Positions 15,237 through 24,174 are shown, counted from the first letter of the stretch. The stretch: 64,000 nucleotides of DNA from Gilvimarinus xylanilyticus (GCF_024195295.1 NZ_JAMFTH010000002.1:1-64000); one strand, 5' to 3'. Made by a program: numbers and translations. Notes: generated by a model not told the origin, from the letters alone.

Positions 15237-18011
15237 TTAAAAGTTAGTCAAGGTCAGACCCAGCTTAAAGGTAAGCCCATAGCTTTCGTACTGAGCGTTG
15301 TACTGGTTGTCGTTCACATAGGCATAGTAAGGCTCGTCGGTCAAATTAAGCGCCTCAAAATACACTTGCATTCCCTCGGTCAAATAATAGCGCGCCGAGA
15401 AATCCAGCTGGGTTTGCTCATCCACATAAACATCTTCCGCCGCATCGGTCACATCCTGAACTTCCAGCAAGTACTCCGATTTATAGTTGGCGGCCAGGCG
15501 CATATTAAAGCTGGACGCCTCGTAACCAATACTTAAATTACCGGTGGTATCCGACTGGCTGGGCAACTTGCTGTCGCGACTCAGCCAGCCGCCTTCATCG
15601 GCATCGTAATAGCTAAGAGAGGCTTCCGAATCCGAGAAGGTCGCATTGGCCGACAGCAGCAAGCCACTTAACGCACCGGGCAAAAAGTCCATTTGCTTGG
15701 AAAACGCCAACTCAATACCGGACACCTCGGCCGAGTCGCCATTGGCAAAGGTAATGGCTTCATCATAATCACTGTACTGATCGGCGCCTGCCAGATCGGT
15801 TTGATAGATAAAGTTATCAATTTCTTTGTAGTAAATGTAGGCCGAAACGACGCCTGCGACCCCCATGTAGTGTTCAAAACCAAAGTCCAGGTTTTCCGCT
15901 TCCATAGGATCAAGCAGCGGGTTGCCGAATTCGGCCTCTTCATCATCGATAACAAAGTTAGGAGCCAGCTGTTCAAAGTTCGGACGTATCAATGAGTTGG
16001 TCCAGGAACCGCGCAACTGAGTATTTTCGCCGATCGCGTAGCGCGCGTGTACCGATGGGAAAAAGTTATCGTACTGGTTGTCTACTTCAACCGGGGAAAA
16101 CTCATCGCCGTCAAAACGGGTGCCCTTTGAGGAAAACTCGGTATCTTCGTAGCGCACACCGGCAATTAACCGCAAATCGTTCAGATCAATGCGCCCCATC
16201 AGATAGGCAGCCGATACGGTTTCCTCGACATCAAAGTCTTCAATGGTGGAATCTTCTTCGGAGTAAAACTCACTGTCATCTAAACCCGCCAACGAGGCGG
16301 CTACAGCATCGGTGTTAATGCCCGGGCCAAAGTTGCCCAGAGAATAATCCGGTGCGCCCTGGGCATAGCCGCTCAGCAACAGTTGCTCATCACTAAAGCC
16401 GTGCTCATCCAGATCTTCATAAATCCAGATTTCGACATCGTTATCTTTTTCACGGTTGCGGTATTTACCCCCAAACTTTAACTGGGCCGAATGCTGGGCC
16501 ACAAAAAAGTCGCGGGTAATATCCAACTGAAACGACTCTTCACTATCGTCAGTGCCGGATTTAGCTTTCTCGACTTCGTCCATTTCATAGCTATCGCCGG
16601 AAAAGAAGGCGTCGGGAGTGCTCAGGTAAGGCTCGCGGGTATCGCTAAAGGACACATTTGCAAACGCATCGCTGCCAGCAAAAACGGCGCCGCTCACGTG
16701 GCGAGGCTCATCTTCACTGGATTCTGACAGGGCCGCACGGTAATCGATTGTCCAACTGTCCAGTCGCGTGGTACCACCGAGGGCGGTAGACAAAATTTCT
16801 TGTGTTTCTTCGCGGTCTTTGAGCTCGCGCCCTACCTCGGCCACGCCCGCTTCGCCTGCCATCACACCGTCTTCAAATTCAAAGATATTGGCTTGGCGGA
16901 CTTCCGCGTCAGTGTACTTGCTGTACAGGTTACGCCAGTATAGCTCGGTGTTTTCACTCAGTTTGTAATCAAAGTTCAATGTCGCACCTGAGCGCTCGCG
17001 GGTGATTAAGTAATCACGCTGTTCCACTTCTTCTAACAGTGCCCCGTCATCGTCAAAATCCCAGCCGCCACCGGTCTCGACATTATCGGAACCGAACTCG
17101 CGGTCATACCAGCTGATACCGCCGGCAATGCCTAGGTTATCGGTGCCGCTGCCAATGCTAAACTGATCCGATGCGGTGAGTGCCAACTTGGGGCTGGTGC
17201 TTTCGGTCAGCTCGTTGTAGCTGGCCTCGGCAGTGAAAGAGTAAAACATATCGTCGCGATCAAACGCCGACAAACTTTGGATATCAATACTGCCGCCCAG
17301 GGAGTTGGCATCCATATCGGCGGTCAAGGTTTTGCTCACCACCAGGCCTTCCAACAAGTCTGAGGGAATCACGTCCAAAGCAACCGCGCGGCGGCCCGAG
17401 TCGGGGGAAGGCAGGTTAACGCCATTCACTGTTACCGCATTGTAGTCGGGACCCAAACCACGCACACGCACATAGCGACCTTCACCCTGATCTCGCTCAA
17501 TGGACAAACCGGGCAAACGCTGCAACGCTTCGGAGACATTGGTATCCGGAAATTGACCAATGGCGTCGGCGGCCACCGCGCTTACTAAATTGTCCGCTGA
17601 ACGCTGCACGTTAAGCGCTTTGTTCAAGCTGCCCGCTTGGCCCATCACAATCACATACTCTTGCTCGGGGCGTGAGGGCTGAATTTTAAAATCGCTGACC
17701 AGGGTTTTATTGTCTACCACCTCAACGGTGCGCTGCATGGTTTGCACGCCCAGGTAGCTCACGCTCAGAGTATAGCGGCCGGGCTCGATACCCGTCAGGT
17801 TATAGCGGCCGTCGCGGCCGGTCACGGTGCTGACATTTAACTCTTCAATTTTTACCCGGCTGCCCTGCAAGGGTACGCCGCTGATTTCGGTAGTTAGCTG
17901 ACCCGAGATCTGGCCATCGGCCAGAACACTGGCCGATGTGAGTACAGCAATGGCTGAAGCCAGTAATTGGCGACGTACCTGTGGTGCACATTTGGTGGCA
18001 ATAGAGTTCAT
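15237..18011 (-). CDS. TonB-dependent receptor with carboxypeptidase-like N-domain (phytate/organophosphate candidate)
   Basis: A 924-residue outer-membrane receptor. A signal peptide (about 1-31) is followed by a carboxypeptidase-regulatory-like domain (about 33-105, with GRDGRYNLTGIEPGRYTLSV). The plug (about 130-245) contains ALQRLPGLSIERDQGEGRYV and VRGLGPDYNAVTVNG, typical of the Xanthomonas/Caulobacter-type TonB receptor subfamily. The barrel ends at a C-terminal Phe (KLGLTLTNF, two residues before the stop). It is the first gene of the receptor-phytase-phoX operon. Import of phytate, an inositol phosphate or a breakdown product is inferred from the operon partners; the sequence alone does not give the ligand. 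A Pho-box promoter lies about 80 bp upstream of its start. Confidence 0.88.
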   Translation of the reverse strand: MNSIATKCAPQVRRQLLASAIAVLTSASVLADGQISGQLTTEISGVPLQGSRVKIEELNVSTVTGRDGRYNLTGIEPGRYTLSVSYLGVQTMQRTVEVVDNKTLVSDFKIQPSRPEQEYVIVMGQAGSLNKALNVQRSADNLVSAVAADAIGQFPDTNVSEALQRLPGLSIERDQGEGRYVRVRGLGPDYNAVTVNGVNLPSPDSGRRAVALDVIPSDLLEGLVVSKTLTADMDANSLGGSIDIQSLSAFDRDDMFYSFTAEASYNELTESTSPKLALTASDQFSIGSGTDNLGIAGGISWYDREFGSDNVETGGGWDFDDDGALLEEVEQRDYLITRERSGATLNFDYKLSENTELYWRNLYSKYTDAEVRQANIFEFEDGVMAGEAGVAEVGRELKDREETQEILSTALGGTTRLDSWTIDYRAALSESSEDEPRHVSGAVFAGSDAFANVSFSDTREPYLSTPDAFFSGDSYEMDEVEKAKSGTDDSEESFQLDITRDFFVAQHSAQLKFGGKYRNREKDNDVEIWIYEDLDEHGFSDEQLLLSGYAQGAPDYSLGNFGPGINTDAVAASLAGLDDSEFYSEEDSTIEDFDVEETVSAAYLMGRIDLNDLRLIAGVRYEDTEFSSKGTRFDGDEFSPVEVDNQYDNFFPSVHARYAIGENTQLRGSWTNSLIRPNFEQLAPNFVIDDEEAEFGNPLLDPMEAENLDFGFEHYMGVAGVVSAYIYYKEIDNFIYQTDLAGADQYSDYDEAITFANGDSAEVSGIELAFSKQMDFLPGALSGLLLSANATFSDSEASLSYYDADEGGWLSRDSKLPSQSDTTGNLSIGYEASSFNMRLAANYKSEYLLEVQDVTDAAEDVYVDEQTQLDFSARYYLTEGMQVYFEALNLTDEPYYAYVNDNQYNAQYESYGLTFKLGLTLTNF

Positions 18012-18074
18012 GGAAAATCCCCCAATGATCTAAAACAGTGCCAGCAATTGGCCGGCATTTGAAATGTGGGGCAG

Positions 18075-18108
18075 ACAATAAAAAGCCAGCATGACATTTC
18101 TGTGACAG
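18075..18108 (-). promoter_or_regulatory. Pho-box promoter of the receptor-phytase-phoX operon
   Basis: On the minus strand, CTGTCAC-AGAA-ATGTCAT (18108 to 18091) matches the PhoB direct-repeat consensus CTGTCAT-N4-CTGTCAT at 12 of 14 repeat positions. A -10-like TATTGT (18080-18075) follows exactly 10 nt after the second repeat, the spacing seen in PhoB-activated promoters where the Pho box replaces the -35. The receptor start is 63 bp further on. The sequence match is direct; PhoB control is inferred. Confidence 0.75.
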
Positions 18109-18260
18109 GCTTAAGGCAGACCTGCGAAACGCGGTGCTATCAGCGACACTTTGAGCCAATAAGCCCCCGAAGAATAAGGCACACAGGGGTTTGCTCGCCG
18201 TAATTTCTGCAAAAACATACCCGGATCCAAAAACACCCTGAGCTAATATGCCCCTCCCGG

Positions 18261-18294
18261 CTGTCACACAACTGTTACATAAGCTTGATAGTTA
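18261..18294 (+). promoter_or_regulatory. Second Pho-box-like site, facing the GGDEF-AraC pair
   Basis: On the plus strand, CTGTCAC-ACAA-CTGTTAC (18261-18278) matches the PhoB 7-4-7 direct repeat at 11 of 14 positions. A weak -10 candidate (GATAGT or TAGTTA, 18287-18294) lies 8-10 nt downstream, and the GGDEF start is at 18327. With the site at 18091-18108 it puts Pho-box-like elements at both ends of the 315-bp divergent region 18012-18326. I see no gene in that region. Confidence 0.6.
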
Positions 18295-18326
18295 GAAGGC
18301 TCTTTTAGATAACGCGCCGGACTCTC

Positions 18327-19232
18327 ATGATTCGTTTACACAAGTGGAAACTGCTATTCATCGCTGTGCTGACCAATCTCACCATTTTATTAACGCTGGC
18401 GGTGGGTGAGATTAAGTTCTGGCGCGAGATCGACTGGCTGGATATTGTGGCCGAATCGGGGGTTTGTCTGCTGGCCGGACTCTGGCTGGTGTTTACCTTA
18501 AACAGCCGTCCCAAGGGTTCGGTAACCACCTTGCTGGCGCTGGGCCTGGGCTGTATTTTTATCGGCTCGTTTCAAGATTTAATGGACGAAGTAATCGCGA
18601 TTCCCGATGCCAGCCCCTGGCGCGGCAGCATCGAGTCGGTACTCATGCCTGTTGGTCTGATTATTTTAACGCTGGGTTTATACCACTGGCACAAAGAGCA
18701 GCTACTGCTTAGCCAGCAGCGCCAGCGCCAAGAACAAGATTATCGCGATTACCGTTTGCAAGACCGGCTTACCGGACTGGGTGATGCGCGTTTTTTAATG
18801 CAGCAGCTCAGCCAGCTGCAACTGCGCTGTCAGCAACAACACACCCCCCTGGCCATTGTACTGCTGGATTTAGACGACTTTGACACCATCAACCGACGCT
18901 ACGGCCACCGCGAGGGCGACCGTTTGCTGCAAGAGCTGACCGAAGTCTTGCTGCTTAATGTGCGTCGCTGCGACCTGGTGTGCCGCTACGCGGGGGATCG
19001 GTTTGCGGTGCTGCTACCCGGGGCCGGAGAGCAATTGGCACAGCAGCTAGGGGCACAGCTACAAGACGCAGTGGCCCACTTTGCCTACAAAACCACCCGG
19101 GGTGAGACTATTTACCACAGCGCCAGCACCGGGATTGCCACCGACACCGGAACCCCGGCCGACGCATTGCTAACGCTTGCCACCCAACGCCTGCTGCAGG
19201 CGAAGGATTCGCGCACCCCGAGGGTGGCCTAA
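18327..19232 (+). CDS. Membrane GGDEF-domain protein with degenerate active site and intact I-site
   Basis: A 301-residue inner-membrane protein. Hydrophobic segments near 8-26, 43-59, 66-84 and 104-120 precede a short coiled coil (122-142) and a GGDEF domain (145-300). The signature reads AGDRF (222-226) instead of GG(D/E)EF, so the fourth-position acidic residue is Arg. The inhibitory-site motif RxxD is present as RRCD at 213-216, five residues before the signature, as in PleD. DLDDFDTIN (181-189) and GHREGD are retained. It may be a weak or inactive diguanylate cyclase, or a c-di-GMP-binding sensor; activity cannot be decided from sequence. Its stop codon is followed at once by the AraC-family start. 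A Pho-box-like site lies upstream. Confidence 0.85.
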   Translation: MIRLHKWKLLFIAVLTNLTILLTLAVGEIKFWREIDWLDIVAESGVCLLAGLWLVFTLNSRPKGSVTTLLALGLGCIFIGSFQDLMDEVIAIPDASPWRGSIESVLMPVGLIILTLGLYHWHKEQLLLSQQRQRQEQDYRDYRLQDRLTGLGDARFLMQQLSQLQLRCQQQHTPLAIVLLDLDDFDTINRRYGHREGDRLLQELTEVLLLNVRRCDLVCRYAGDRFAVLLPGAGEQLAQQLGAQLQDAVAHFAYKTTRGETIYHSASTGIATDTGTPADALLTLATQRLLQAKDSRTPRVA

Positions 19233-20246
19233 ATGACCCTGTGGTACGAAAACGACACCCCGTGTATTGCCGCCCACGAGTTTCCCGCCGCCCTGATTGA
19301 CTTGGCCTGCAGCCGCGACCTAGAGCCCGACAGACTGTTGCGCGGCACCGGAATTTTTATGGCGGACTTTCTCTCCGCCAGCCTGATTATTAAACCCGTT
19401 CAATGCTACGCCCTGCTGCGCAATATTCAGCGGCTTATGCCCGCCAGCGACACCGCTTTTCTCGCCGGGCACCGATTGTTTCCGGGAAACTTTGGTCCGG
19501 CCAGCACCGCGCTCACTCAGGCGTCTCACTTGCTGGACGCACTGCAAACACTGGAAAACTACAGCGCCCTGTTAAGCCCGCTGCTGCAGCCGCGCCTGTC
19601 ACTGGACAGTGACTTTGTTTACCTCTACTGGCAGGAGAGCTGCGAAGCCAGCGACCAAGGGGCGTTTTTGCGAGATATGCTGATGACTGCCATAACCTCC
19701 CTGTCGCGTCAGCTTTACCAGCAATCGCTCCCCTGGGAGTACTTTCTGCCCGGCGAGCTCACTCACCCGGAACAATACTCGGTGAACTGGGGCCCGCGCG
19801 TTTACTCAAAACGTCACATCACCGCCATGCGCTTGCCCCGCGAACTGGCCACCCAGAATACCCCTATGGCCACTACCAGCGCGGCCACTATTGCCAAACG
19901 CCAGTGTGAAGTATTGTTTAAGGACAAGCCTAGTGAAGGGTTTATCAGCCATATCGATCAGCGCATTCGCCGCAGCATACCCGGCCATGTCAGTTTGGAA
20001 TCACTGGCCCAGGCGCTGGAGGTCAGCCCCGCCACCCTAAAGCGCAAACTGAAAAAACATCACACCCACTTTCAACAGCGCTACGATAACGTGCGCAAAG
20101 AGCTGGCCATTGAGTGGTTAACCCGCCAGGAGCTAAGCGTAGAAGACATTGCCGCCCGCCTGCACTTTCACGATAGCCGCAACCTGCGCCGCGCCTTCAA
20201 ACGCTGGACCGGTGTATTGCCCAGTGCGCTCAGCGCTTCGGTTTAA
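19233..20246 (+). CDS. AraC-family transcriptional regulator
   Basis: A 337-residue regulator with an N-terminal ligand/oligomerisation region of the arabinose-binding-like type (about 10-200) and a C-terminal double helix-turn-helix (about 235-335). The latter includes SLESLAQALEVSPATLKRKL and SVEDIAARLHFHDSRNLRRAFK, the usual AraC DNA-binding pattern. The ATG follows the GGDEF stop with no gap (TAAATG), so the two are translationally coupled. The target is unknown; the neighbouring receptor-phytase-phoX operon is the obvious candidate. This N-terminal type (also seen in OruR and ArgR-like regulators) often senses small metabolites. Confidence 0.88.
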   Translation: MTLWYENDTPCIAAHEFPAALIDLACSRDLEPDRLLRGTGIFMADFLSASLIIKPVQCYALLRNIQRLMPASDTAFLAGHRLFPGNFGPASTALTQASHLLDALQTLENYSALLSPLLQPRLSLDSDFVYLYWQESCEASDQGAFLRDMLMTAITSLSRQLYQQSLPWEYFLPGELTHPEQYSVNWGPRVYSKRHITAMRLPRELATQNTPMATTSAATIAKRQCEVLFKDKPSEGFISHIDQRIRRSIPGHVSLESLAQALEVSPATLKRKLKKHHTHFQQRYDNVRKELAIEWLTRQELSVEDIAARLHFHDSRNLRRAFKRWTGVLPSALSASV

Positions 20247-20392
20247 CCGGTAACGGCGCACCCGCCCGCCCAATTACACACAGCCCGCCGATAAAACCAC
20301 CTTTAAGCGCGCGTTAAAATTGACTATTCTTTAGAAACAGCTTGAAGTTATCCACATAGTGCGGGCTCGCCTAAGAGCGTATAATGCCGCAA

Positions 20393-20659
20393 GGAACCTC
20401 TGATCAAGTCCTCAGCAGTCTCTGGCTTACAGAGCTTTTCGAGGTCAAGGCGGCGAGCCGATGGCGTGCTGACGGCCCGGCGAGGTGAGCCAACGCAGAG
20501 ATCGGAAAGCTCTGTAAGCCCCGAAGGGCGCGGCCAAAACGTCCATCCGCGGTGTTGCGCTTCTTGCCAAGGGCTATGGCCATTGCCTGCGAAGCGCGCC
20601 TTGCGGAGTGAACGTTTTGGACTCGCGCAGAGACCGCTGAGGACTTAATCAGAGGTTCC
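20393..20659. mobile_element. MITE-like nested palindromic element
   Basis: A 267-bp element is bounded by near-perfect 32-bp inverted repeats (20393-20424 and 20628-20659, starting GGAACCTCTGAT), with two mismatches. Inside are two further inverted repeats: GGCTTACAGAGCTTT (20426-20440) with AAAGCTCTGTAAGCC (20506-20520), and CCAAAACGT (20534-20542) with ACGTTTTGG (20612-20620). It has no coding capacity. It fills most of the 443-bp gap 20247-20689. No clear target-site duplication is visible. A TATAAT hexamer lies at 20380-20385, just outside the left end. Confidence 0.75.
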
Positions 20660-20689
20660 CTAAATTACCCCGCAGCGCCCGAGGAGACT

Positions 20690-21673
20690 ATGGCCAAAAT
20701 TCGTTGGGGTGTACTCAGCACCGCTAAAATTGCCCGTGAACACGTTATTCCCGCCCTGCAAAGCTCATCGTTAGGTGAAGTGGTCGCCATTGCGTCGCGC
20801 CGCCCCGAGCAGGCACAACAGACAGCGGCCGCCTTGGGCATTGCCCGCGCTCATGACAGCTACGAAGCGCTGCTGGCCGACCCCGAGGTAGACGCCATCT
20901 ACAACCCGCTGCCCAACCACCTGCATGTGCCCTGGTCAATCAAAACCATGCAAGCGGGCAAGCATGTGCTGGTGGAAAAGCCTCTGGGACTGGACGCCAG
21001 CGACGCGCAAAAACTCTTACAGGCCTGCGCAGACTACCCGGACATTAAAGTCATGGAAGCGTTTATGTACCGCTTTCACCCCCAGTGGCAGCAAATACGC
21101 GAGCTGTGCGACAAGGTGATTGGCCCGGTGCGCAATATTCAGTGCGAGTTTTCCTACAATAATCGCGACGCTAGCAATATTCGCAACAATGCCGATATGG
21201 GCGGCGGTGCGCTGATGGATATTGGCTGTTACGGCGTCTCCCTGTCGCGCTTTATTTACCAGAGCGAACCCACCCGGGTGTGCGGCCACATGAACTTTAT
21301 GAACTACGAGGTAGACGCGATTACCTCAGCCATTATGGCGTTTAGCGAGGGTACAGGTAGTTTTAGCTGCTCCACCAAAACCGAGCCGGGCCAGTGGGCC
21401 AAAATCTGCGGCGAGGCGGGCTTTATCAGCATTCCCCGGCCGTTCAACCCCACCGCCGACAGCGAAGCCCAGATTACGGTGCAGCACAACGATCAGACTG
21501 AAACCATCACCCTGGCACCGGCCAACCAATACCGGGCCATGGGCGATCACTTTTGCGATGCCATACTGCACAACAAACCAGTGCCCACACCACTGCAAGA
21601 CGGGGTGAATAATATGAAGGTGATTGATCGTATTATTGCCAGCGCTAAAGCGGGGCAGTGGGTGGACGTCTAA
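20690..21673 (+). CDS. Gfo/Idh/MocA-family NAD(P)-dependent oxidoreductase
   Basis: A 327-residue cytoplasmic dehydrogenase. The N-terminal Rossmann domain (about 3-120) begins IRWGVLSTAKIAREHVIPAL, and the family hallmark EKPLGLD occurs near 96-102. The C-terminal half is the substrate-binding alpha/beta domain (GGGALMDIGCYGVSLSRF, near 172-189). These enzymes oxidise or reduce sugars, inositols or related polyols; the substrate is not evident. Inositol would fit a phytate-using cell, but nothing in the sequence shows it. The MITE-like element separates it from the AraC gene, and the stop codon lies inside a heptamer repeat array. Confidence 0.85.
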   Translation: MAKIRWGVLSTAKIAREHVIPALQSSSLGEVVAIASRRPEQAQQTAAALGIARAHDSYEALLADPEVDAIYNPLPNHLHVPWSIKTMQAGKHVLVEKPLGLDASDAQKLLQACADYPDIKVMEAFMYRFHPQWQQIRELCDKVIGPVRNIQCEFSYNNRDASNIRNNADMGGGALMDIGCYGVSLSRFIYQSEPTRVCGHMNFMNYEVDAITSAIMAFSEGTGSFSCSTKTEPGQWAKICGEAGFISIPRPFNPTADSEAQITVQHNDQTETITLAPANQYRAMGDHFCDAILHNKPVPTPLQDGVNNMKVIDRIIASAKAGQWVDV

Positions 21674-21727
21674 CGCAGAACGCAGAACGCAGAACGCAGA
21701 ACGCAGAACGCAGAACGCAGAACGCAG
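21672..21727. repeat. Heptanucleotide tandem repeat (AACGCAG)x8
   Basis: Eight perfect copies of AACGCAG; the first overlaps the stop codon of the oxidoreductase gene. The unit is the reverse complement of a rotation of CGTTCTG, repeated at 59238-59272. The same unit occurs about twice just after another stop codon, at 43211-43224. Confidence 0.95.
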
Positions 21728-21831
21728 AAAATTATAGAAATCTAGCGTTCACACGCAAAGCTATTGCAACGGGCCAAAAGCCCTTTTAATCAACGCGGGG
21801 CAATCCCCCGCCGTAAAAGAGAGAGTCACAC

Positions 21832-23124
21832 GTGAAAAAGATTGTTGTAGTCGGCGGCGGCGCCGGTGGCCTGGAGTTGGCCACCAAGCTGGGTAAAAAG
21901 TTAGGCCGCAAGGAAAAAGCGCATATCACCTTAATTGATAAAAACACCACCCACGTCTGGAAGCCACTGCTGCACGAGATTGCGGTGGGAACCATGGACG
22001 AAGGGGTGGACGCAGTCAGCTATCGGGCCCATGCCTTTGCCAACCATTTCCACTTCCGTATCGGCACCATGACCGATATCGACCGTGACCAGCAACAAGT
22101 GGTGCTGGCACCCATGGCGGATGAAGACGGTGAAGAGCTTTTGCCCGAAACCCGCATTGACTACGACATTTTAGTGCTGGCCATTGGCTCATCCTCTAAC
22201 GATTTCAACACCCCCGGGGTTAAAGATCACTGCATCTTTTTGGATGGCCCGGGGCAAGCTCACCGCTTTCGCAATAAGCTGCTGGGTAAGTTTTTGCGCA
22301 TTCAGCGGGTCAGTGGAGTGCGCGATTCGGTCAACATTGCCATTGTGGGGGCCGGGGCTACCGGGGTTGAGTTATCGGCCGAACTGCATCATGCGGTCAC
22401 CAAGTTTCACGCCTACGGCTTTGACGCCGTAGACAGCGAGCACTTAAACGTCACCTTGGTGGAAGCGGGCGGACGTATTCTGCCCGCCCTGCCCGAACGT
22501 ATTTCTACCTCGGCCAGCCGCGAGCTGGCCAAATTAGGGGTCAAGATCAAGCTGAACACTCGCATCACCGCCGCCCAGCCAGACGGCCTGGAAACCAGCG
22601 ATGGCGAAAAAATCGAGGCCGACCTGATGGTCTGGGCTGCCGGGGTCAAGGTGCCCGACGCGCTTAAAAATATTGGTGGCATTACCACCAACCGCATCAA
22701 CCAGCTACCGGTAAACGCCTACCTGCAGGTAAAAGGTGAGTCGTCGATCTTTGCCATTGGCGACTGCGCCGAATTTATTCAAACCGATGGCAACCGAGTG
22801 CCACCCCGTGCGCAATCGGCACACCAAATGGCCGATGTCTGCTACCACAATATTCGCGCGCAATTGGATGGTGGCAAACAAAAGGTCTTTCAATACAAAG
22901 ACCACGGCTCGCTGGTATCACTATCTAACTACTCTACCGTGGGCAGTTTGATGGGCAATTTAAGCCGCGGCACCTTGTTTATTGAAGGTCGCCTGGCGCG
23001 GATTATGTACATCTCGCTCTATCGCATGCACCAGTTAGCAGTACACGGCTACATCAAAACCGGTTTGCTGATGTTATCAGGCAGTATTAACCGCTGGCTT
23101 AAACCCAAGTTAAAGCTGCACTAA
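21832..23124 (+). CDS. ndh: Type II NADH dehydrogenase (NDH-2)
   Basis: A 430-residue, membrane-associated, non-proton-pumping NADH:quinone oxidoreductase. The FAD-binding motif [12 protein letters not shown] is at residues 5-16. The second nucleotide-binding motif, [15 protein letters not shown], is near 165-179, and the FAD-contacting FAIGDCAEF is near 306-314. The C-terminal about 50 residues ([20 protein letters not shown] and onward) form the membrane-binding amphipathic part. The start is GTG 21832 with a GAGAG ribosome binding site; an ATG start is not available near the Rossmann fold. Length matches E. coli Ndh (434). Confidence 0.93.
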   Translation: MKKIVVVGGGAGGLELATKLGKKLGRKEKAHITLIDKNTTHVWKPLLHEIAVGTMDEGVDAVSYRAHAFANHFHFRIGTMTDIDRDQQQVVLAPMADEDGEELLPETRIDYDILVLAIGSSSNDFNTPGVKDHCIFLDGPGQAHRFRNKLLGKFLRIQRVSGVRDSVNIAIVGAGATGVELSAELHHAVTKFHAYGFDAVDSEHLNVTLVEAGGRILPALPERISTSASRELAKLGVKIKLNTRITAAQPDGLETSDGEKIEADLMVWAAGVKVPDALKNIGGITTNRINQLPVNAYLQVKGESSIFAIGDCAEFIQTDGNRVPPRAQSAHQMADVCYHNIRAQLDGGKQKVFQYKDHGSLVSLSNYSTVGSLMGNLSRGTLFIEGRLARIMYISLYRMHQLAVHGYIKTGLLMLSGSINRWLKPKLKLH

Positions 23125-23153
23125 GAGGCCACACCCCTCAAGGGCCGCTGCGC

Positions 23154-23182
23154 TTGACAGCGTGCGGCCCCCTGCCTAGGAT
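23154..23182 (+). promoter_or_regulatory. Sigma-70-type promoter for ispB
   Basis: TTGACA (23154-23159) is separated by 17 nt from TAGGAT (23177-23182), 29 bp before the ispB start. The spacer contains the right arm of a strong GGGCCGC/GCGGCCC hairpin (23142-23170), which may terminate ndh transcription. Confidence 0.6.
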
Positions 23183-23211
23183 GCGCTCTGCCCCAATTAC
23201 AGGAAGTCTTC

Positions 23212-24174
23212 ATGCTGCCCTTTCACGACGTTGTTGCCGATGACTTTAGCCAAGTCAATGAACTGATTATCCGTCAATTGCATTCCGATGTCGGACTGGT
23301 AGAGAACATTGGCCACTACCTCATTGAAGCCGGTGGCAAACGTCTGCGTCCGCTCATGGTTTTGCTGGCGGCTCGGGCGCTGGACTATCGGGGCAAAGAG
23401 CATCTGGACTTGGCCGCCATTATCGAATTTATTCATTCGGCCACCTTGCTTCACGACGATGTGGTAGACACCTCCAGCCTGCGCCGCGGCCGCCCTACCG
23501 CCAACGCCGAATGGGGCAATGCCCCCAGTGTTCTGGTGGGCGACTTTCTCTATTCGCGCTCGTTCCAAATGATGGTGGCCATTGGCAATATGGATGTGAT
23601 GTCAATTCTCTCTGACACCACCAATGTGATCGCCGAAGGCGAAGTGCAGCAGCTGATTAACGCCAAAGATCCCGACTTGACCGAAGAAGGCTATATCGAG
23701 GTCATCCACAAAAAGACCGCGGTGCTGTTTGCCGCCGCGTGCGAGGTGGGCGCGGTGATCGCAGGCGCCGATCAAAAAACCCGCCTGGCCCTGAAAGAGT
23801 ATGGCTTACAAGTGGGCATCGCCTTTCAGCTGGTCGACGATGCGCTGGACTACAAAGGCGACGCCGAAACCTTGGGCAAAAACGTGGGCGACGACCTGGC
23901 CGAGGGCAAACCCACCCTGCCGTTAATTTACGCCATGCGCCAGGCCCCCGAGGCCGACCGCCAGATTATCCGCGAGGCCATCAGCGCGGGCGATGCCAGC
24001 AAGCTGCAACAAGTCGTCGCGATCGTTGAGGCCACAGGCGCCATGGACTACACCCTCAAAGCGGCCGAGCGGGCGGTGACGCAAGCGCTGCAAGCCCTTA
24101 AATCGGTGCCCGAGTCTCGCTACTGTGCCGCCATGGCCGATATTGCTCATTTCTCTCTGGGCCGCAATCACTGA
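23212..24174 (+). CDS. ispB: All-trans polyprenyl (octaprenyl-type) diphosphate synthase
   Basis: Makes the long isoprenoid tail of the quinones by adding isopentenyl diphosphate to farnesyl diphosphate. The 320-residue protein has both aspartate-rich motifs: LLHDDVVDTSSLRRGRP starting at residue 79 (DDxxD at 82-86) and QLVDDALDYKGD near 206-217. GGKRLRPL at 41-48 is also diagnostic. The start follows an AGGAAG ribosome binding site. Chain length (octaprenyl or nonaprenyl) cannot be assigned. The usual rplU-rpmA neighbours are absent here; instead it sits between ndh and fabA. Confidence 0.93.
   Translation: MLPFHDVVADDFSQVNELIIRQLHSDVGLVENIGHYLIEAGGKRLRPLMVLLAARALDYRGKEHLDLAAIIEFIHSATLLHDDVVDTSSLRRGRPTANAEWGNAPSVLVGDFLYSRSFQMMVAIGNMDVMSILSDTTNVIAEGEVQQLINAKDPDLTEEGYIEVIHKKTAVLFAAACEVGAVIAGADQKTRLALKEYGLQVGIAFQLVDDALDYKGDAETLGKNVGDDLAEGKPTLPLIYAMRQAPEADRQIIREAISAGDASKLQQVVAIVEATGAMDYTLKAAERAVTQALQALKSVPESRYCAAMADIAHFSLGRNH

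Noticed and set aside
20348-20356. Perfect DnaA box TTATCCACA
   Set aside because: A single box without clustered partners, an AT-rich unwinding element or origin genes; expected by chance in a bacterial chromosome.
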